From contig DAOUVH010000036.1 of the NCBI GenBank assembly GCA_030667725.1, positions 1 to 8,199 of the forward strand: a DNA stretch of 8,199 bases, written 5' to 3'. The DNA comes from Candidatus Cloacimonadota bacterium. Its GTDB lineage: Bacteria; Cloacimonadota; Cloacimonadia; Cloacimonadales; TCS61. The first letter of the stretch is position 1; the number at the start of each line of letters is the position of its first letter. The position numbers were made by a program, and so were the translations under genes. The notes below the pieces were generated by a model. The model did no database searches, was not told where the DNA came from, and was given only the letters and a program-made list of their open reading frames with translations. This document shows, piece after piece, positions 6,482 to 8,199 of this stretch.

Positions 6482-8199
6482 ATGCTAAACAAGATCGACC
6501 CGACGAAAACAAAATCGTGGATGAATCTGGAAGAACATTTTCAAAGAATGAAAAATGTTCAAATGAAAGATCTCTTCAAAAAGGATAAAAACCGTTTCGC
6601 TAAATTCTCACTTGATTTTGAAAATATACTCATAGATTTTTCTAAGAATATCATTACCAATAAGACGATGAATCTGCTCTTGAAGCTATCCGATGAGATC
6701 AATTTAAAATCTGCTATTAATGACATGTTTGCAGGTGAGAAGATCAATGAGACTGAAGATCGTGCAGTTCTGCATACAGCACTTAGAAACCGCTCAAATA
6801 AACCTGTGCTATTTGAGGGAAAAGATGTTATGCCGGATGTGAACAAAGTTCTTAAGCATATGAAAGAATTTTCTGATAAGATCACATCTGGTTTGTGGAA
6901 AGGATTTACCGGCAGGGCGATAACTGATATTGTGAATATCGGAATTGGCGGATCTGATCTGGGCCCTTTAATGGTTACGGAAGCTCTCAAACCATACAAT
7001 AAAGGAATTACTGCTCATTACATCTCTAATGTAGATAGTACACATTTGGTGGAAACACTCAAAAAATTAAATCAGGGAACTACACTATTTATGATCGCAT
7101 CTAAAACATTTACAACTCAGGAGACAATGACCAATGCGCATTCTGCACGAGCCTGGTTTCTATCTCAAGCAAAAGATACAGAATTTATTAAGAAGCATTT
7201 TGTAGCGATCTCCACCAATGAAGATGGCGTAACTAATTTCGGTATCGATAAGGAGAATATGTTTGGTTTCTGGGATTGGGTTGGAGGAAGATATTCACTC
7301 TGGAGTGCTATCGGACTTCCTATTGCCTGCACAATTGGATTCAAAAATTTTGAAAAATTATTAGAGGGTGCTCATACGATGGATAATCATTTCAGGGAAA
7401 CTCCTTTCAAAGAAAATATCCCGGTTATTCTTGCACTCATTGGTATTTGGTATAATAATTTCTTTGGTGCAGAAAGCGAAGCGATATTACCATACGATCA
7501 ATATCTTCATAGATTCCCGGCATACTTCCAGCAGGGAAATATGGAAAGCAATGGAAAATATATAGATCGCGCAGGCAAAGAAGTAAATTATCAAACCGGT
7601 CCAATAATTTGGGGAGAACCTGGAACTGACGGGCAACATGCTTTTTATCAACTTATCCATCAGGGAACTAAAATGATACCTTGTGATTTTCTGGCTCCGG
7701 CAGTTTCTCATAATCCAGTTGGAGATCATCATCAGAAGTTACTTTCAAATTTCTTCGCTCAAACCGAAGCTTTGATGAACGGCAAAACAAAAGATGAAGT
7801 GATTTCCGAATTAAAGGAGATAGGAAAAACAGAAAAGCAGATCAAGAAACTTCTTCCTTTCAAAGTTTTTAAGGGAAATAAACCGACAAATTCAATATTA
7901 TTCAAACAATTAACACCCAAAACTCTGGGAATTCTCATCGCAATGTATGAACACAAAATATTTACACAAGGTGTTATTTGGAATATTTTCAGTTTTGATC
8001 AATGGGGTGTGGAACTGGGAAAACAGCTTGCCGGAAATATTTTACCAGAACTAAATTCTTCGAAACCAATAACTTCCCACGATGTTTCAACTAACAATTT
8101 AATTAATAGATACAGGAAAATGAGAGGACCACTTTCCAAAGTAAAAACACTTAATTTAAATCAGCTCAATTTGCCTATTACTCCAGACGGTTCAAATTG
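6482..8199 (+). CDS. pgi: Glucose-6-phosphate isomerase, 3' end outside the window, with a C-terminal extension
   Basis: This gene runs off the right edge with 572 codons visible and no stop. It interconverts glucose-6-phosphate and fructose-6-phosphate in the cytoplasm. Visible are the phosphate-binding [10 protein letters not shown] (152-161), signature 1 [14 protein letters not shown] (265-278), catalytic E355 (GNMESNGK), H386 (GTDGQHAF) and K514 in signature 2 ([11 protein letters not shown]). E355, H386 and K514 carry the same numbers as the equivalent E. coli residues, so the alignment appears gap-free overall. The motif [17 protein letters not shown] ends at residue 549, exactly the E. 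coli length, yet at least 23 residues follow ([12 protein letters not shown], then [11 protein letters not shown]). The tail could be a short extension or the start of a fused domain; the window cannot say. GGAG at 6472-6475 lies 6 bases before the ATG. The product links the glucan-degrading enzymes of the window to glycolysis. Confidence 0.95.
   Translation, partial: MLNKIDPTKTKSWMNLEEHFQRMKNVQMKDLFKKDKNRFAKFSLDFENILIDFSKNIITNKTMNLLLKLSDEINLKSAINDMFAGEKINETEDRAVLHTALRNRSNKPVLFEGKDVMPDVNKVLKHMKEFSDKITSGLWKGFTGRAITDIVNIGIGGSDLGPLMVTEALKPYNKGITAHYISNVDSTHLVETLKKLNQGTTLFMIASKTFTTQETMTNAHSARAWFLSQAKDTEFIKKHFVAISTNEDGVTNFGIDKENMFGFWDWVGGRYSLWSAIGLPIACTIGFKNFEKLLEGAHTMDNHFRETPFKENIPVILALIGIWYNNFFGAESEAILPYDQYLHRFPAYFQQGNMESNGKYIDRAGKEVNYQTGPIIWGEPGTDGQHAFYQLIHQGTKMIPCDFLAPAVSHNPVGDHHQKLLSNFFAQTEALMNGKTKDEVISELKEIGKTEKQIKKLLPFKVFKGNKPTNSILFKQLTPKTLGILIAMYEHKIFTQGVIWNIFSFDQWGVELGKQLAGNILPELNSSKPITSHDVSTNNLINRYRKMRGPLSKVKTLNLNQLNLPITPDGSN

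Noticed and set aside
6559..6999. A 146-codon minus-strand frame opposite the start of pgi.
   Set aside because: It is antisense to well-conserved Pgi sequence, resembles no family, and its Ser/Ile/Phe-rich composition is typical of a shadow frame.

Overview
The window is an AT-rich bacterial segment, about one third G+C by eye. It is densely packed, with short intergenic gaps and GGAG-type ribosome binding sites. Gene content and composition would suit an uncultured anaerobe, perhaps of the FCB group such as Cloacimonadota. That placement is a guess: there is no rRNA or other marker gene here.

Layout. The left edge holds the first 59 codons of a leftward alpha-glucan phosphorylase gene (glgP). 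A 119-bp divergent gap with a small palindrome separates it from six rightward genes. These are: a GH13 alpha-glucan hydrolase with an N-terminal glycogen-binding-type domain; a DUF2161-type PD-(D/E)XK protein overlapping it by 4 bp; glycerol kinase (glpK); an Est30-like carboxylesterase/monoacylglycerol lipase starting 2 bp after glpK; an AAA ATPase with a DUF4143 C-terminal region; and glucose-6-phosphate isomerase (pgi), which runs off the right edge.

How the genes fit together. GlgP and the GH13 enzyme would break down glycogen or maltodextrin to glucose-1-phosphate and short sugars. Pgi links glucose-6-phosphate to glycolysis. The lipase and GlpK form a plausible two-step route from monoacylglycerol to glycerol to glycerol-3-phosphate. 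The DUF2161 protein and the DUF4143 ATPase have no obvious role in this carbon metabolism.

What stands out. (1) Pgi aligns residue for residue with E. coli Pgi at its catalytic positions and at its expected end (residue 549), but continues at least 23 more residues without a stop. (2) Two 29-bp imperfect tandem repeats, each a hairpin, sit in front of the DUF4143 gene. (3) A CACAGAG/CTTTGTG inverted repeat lies in the leader of glpK and creates a misleading upstream GTG start. (4) GlpK has Glu where E. coli GlpK has the fructose-1,6-bisphosphate-binding Arg. No CRISPR array, insertion sequence, tRNA, rRNA or defence island is visible. Most of the window is ordinary central metabolism.
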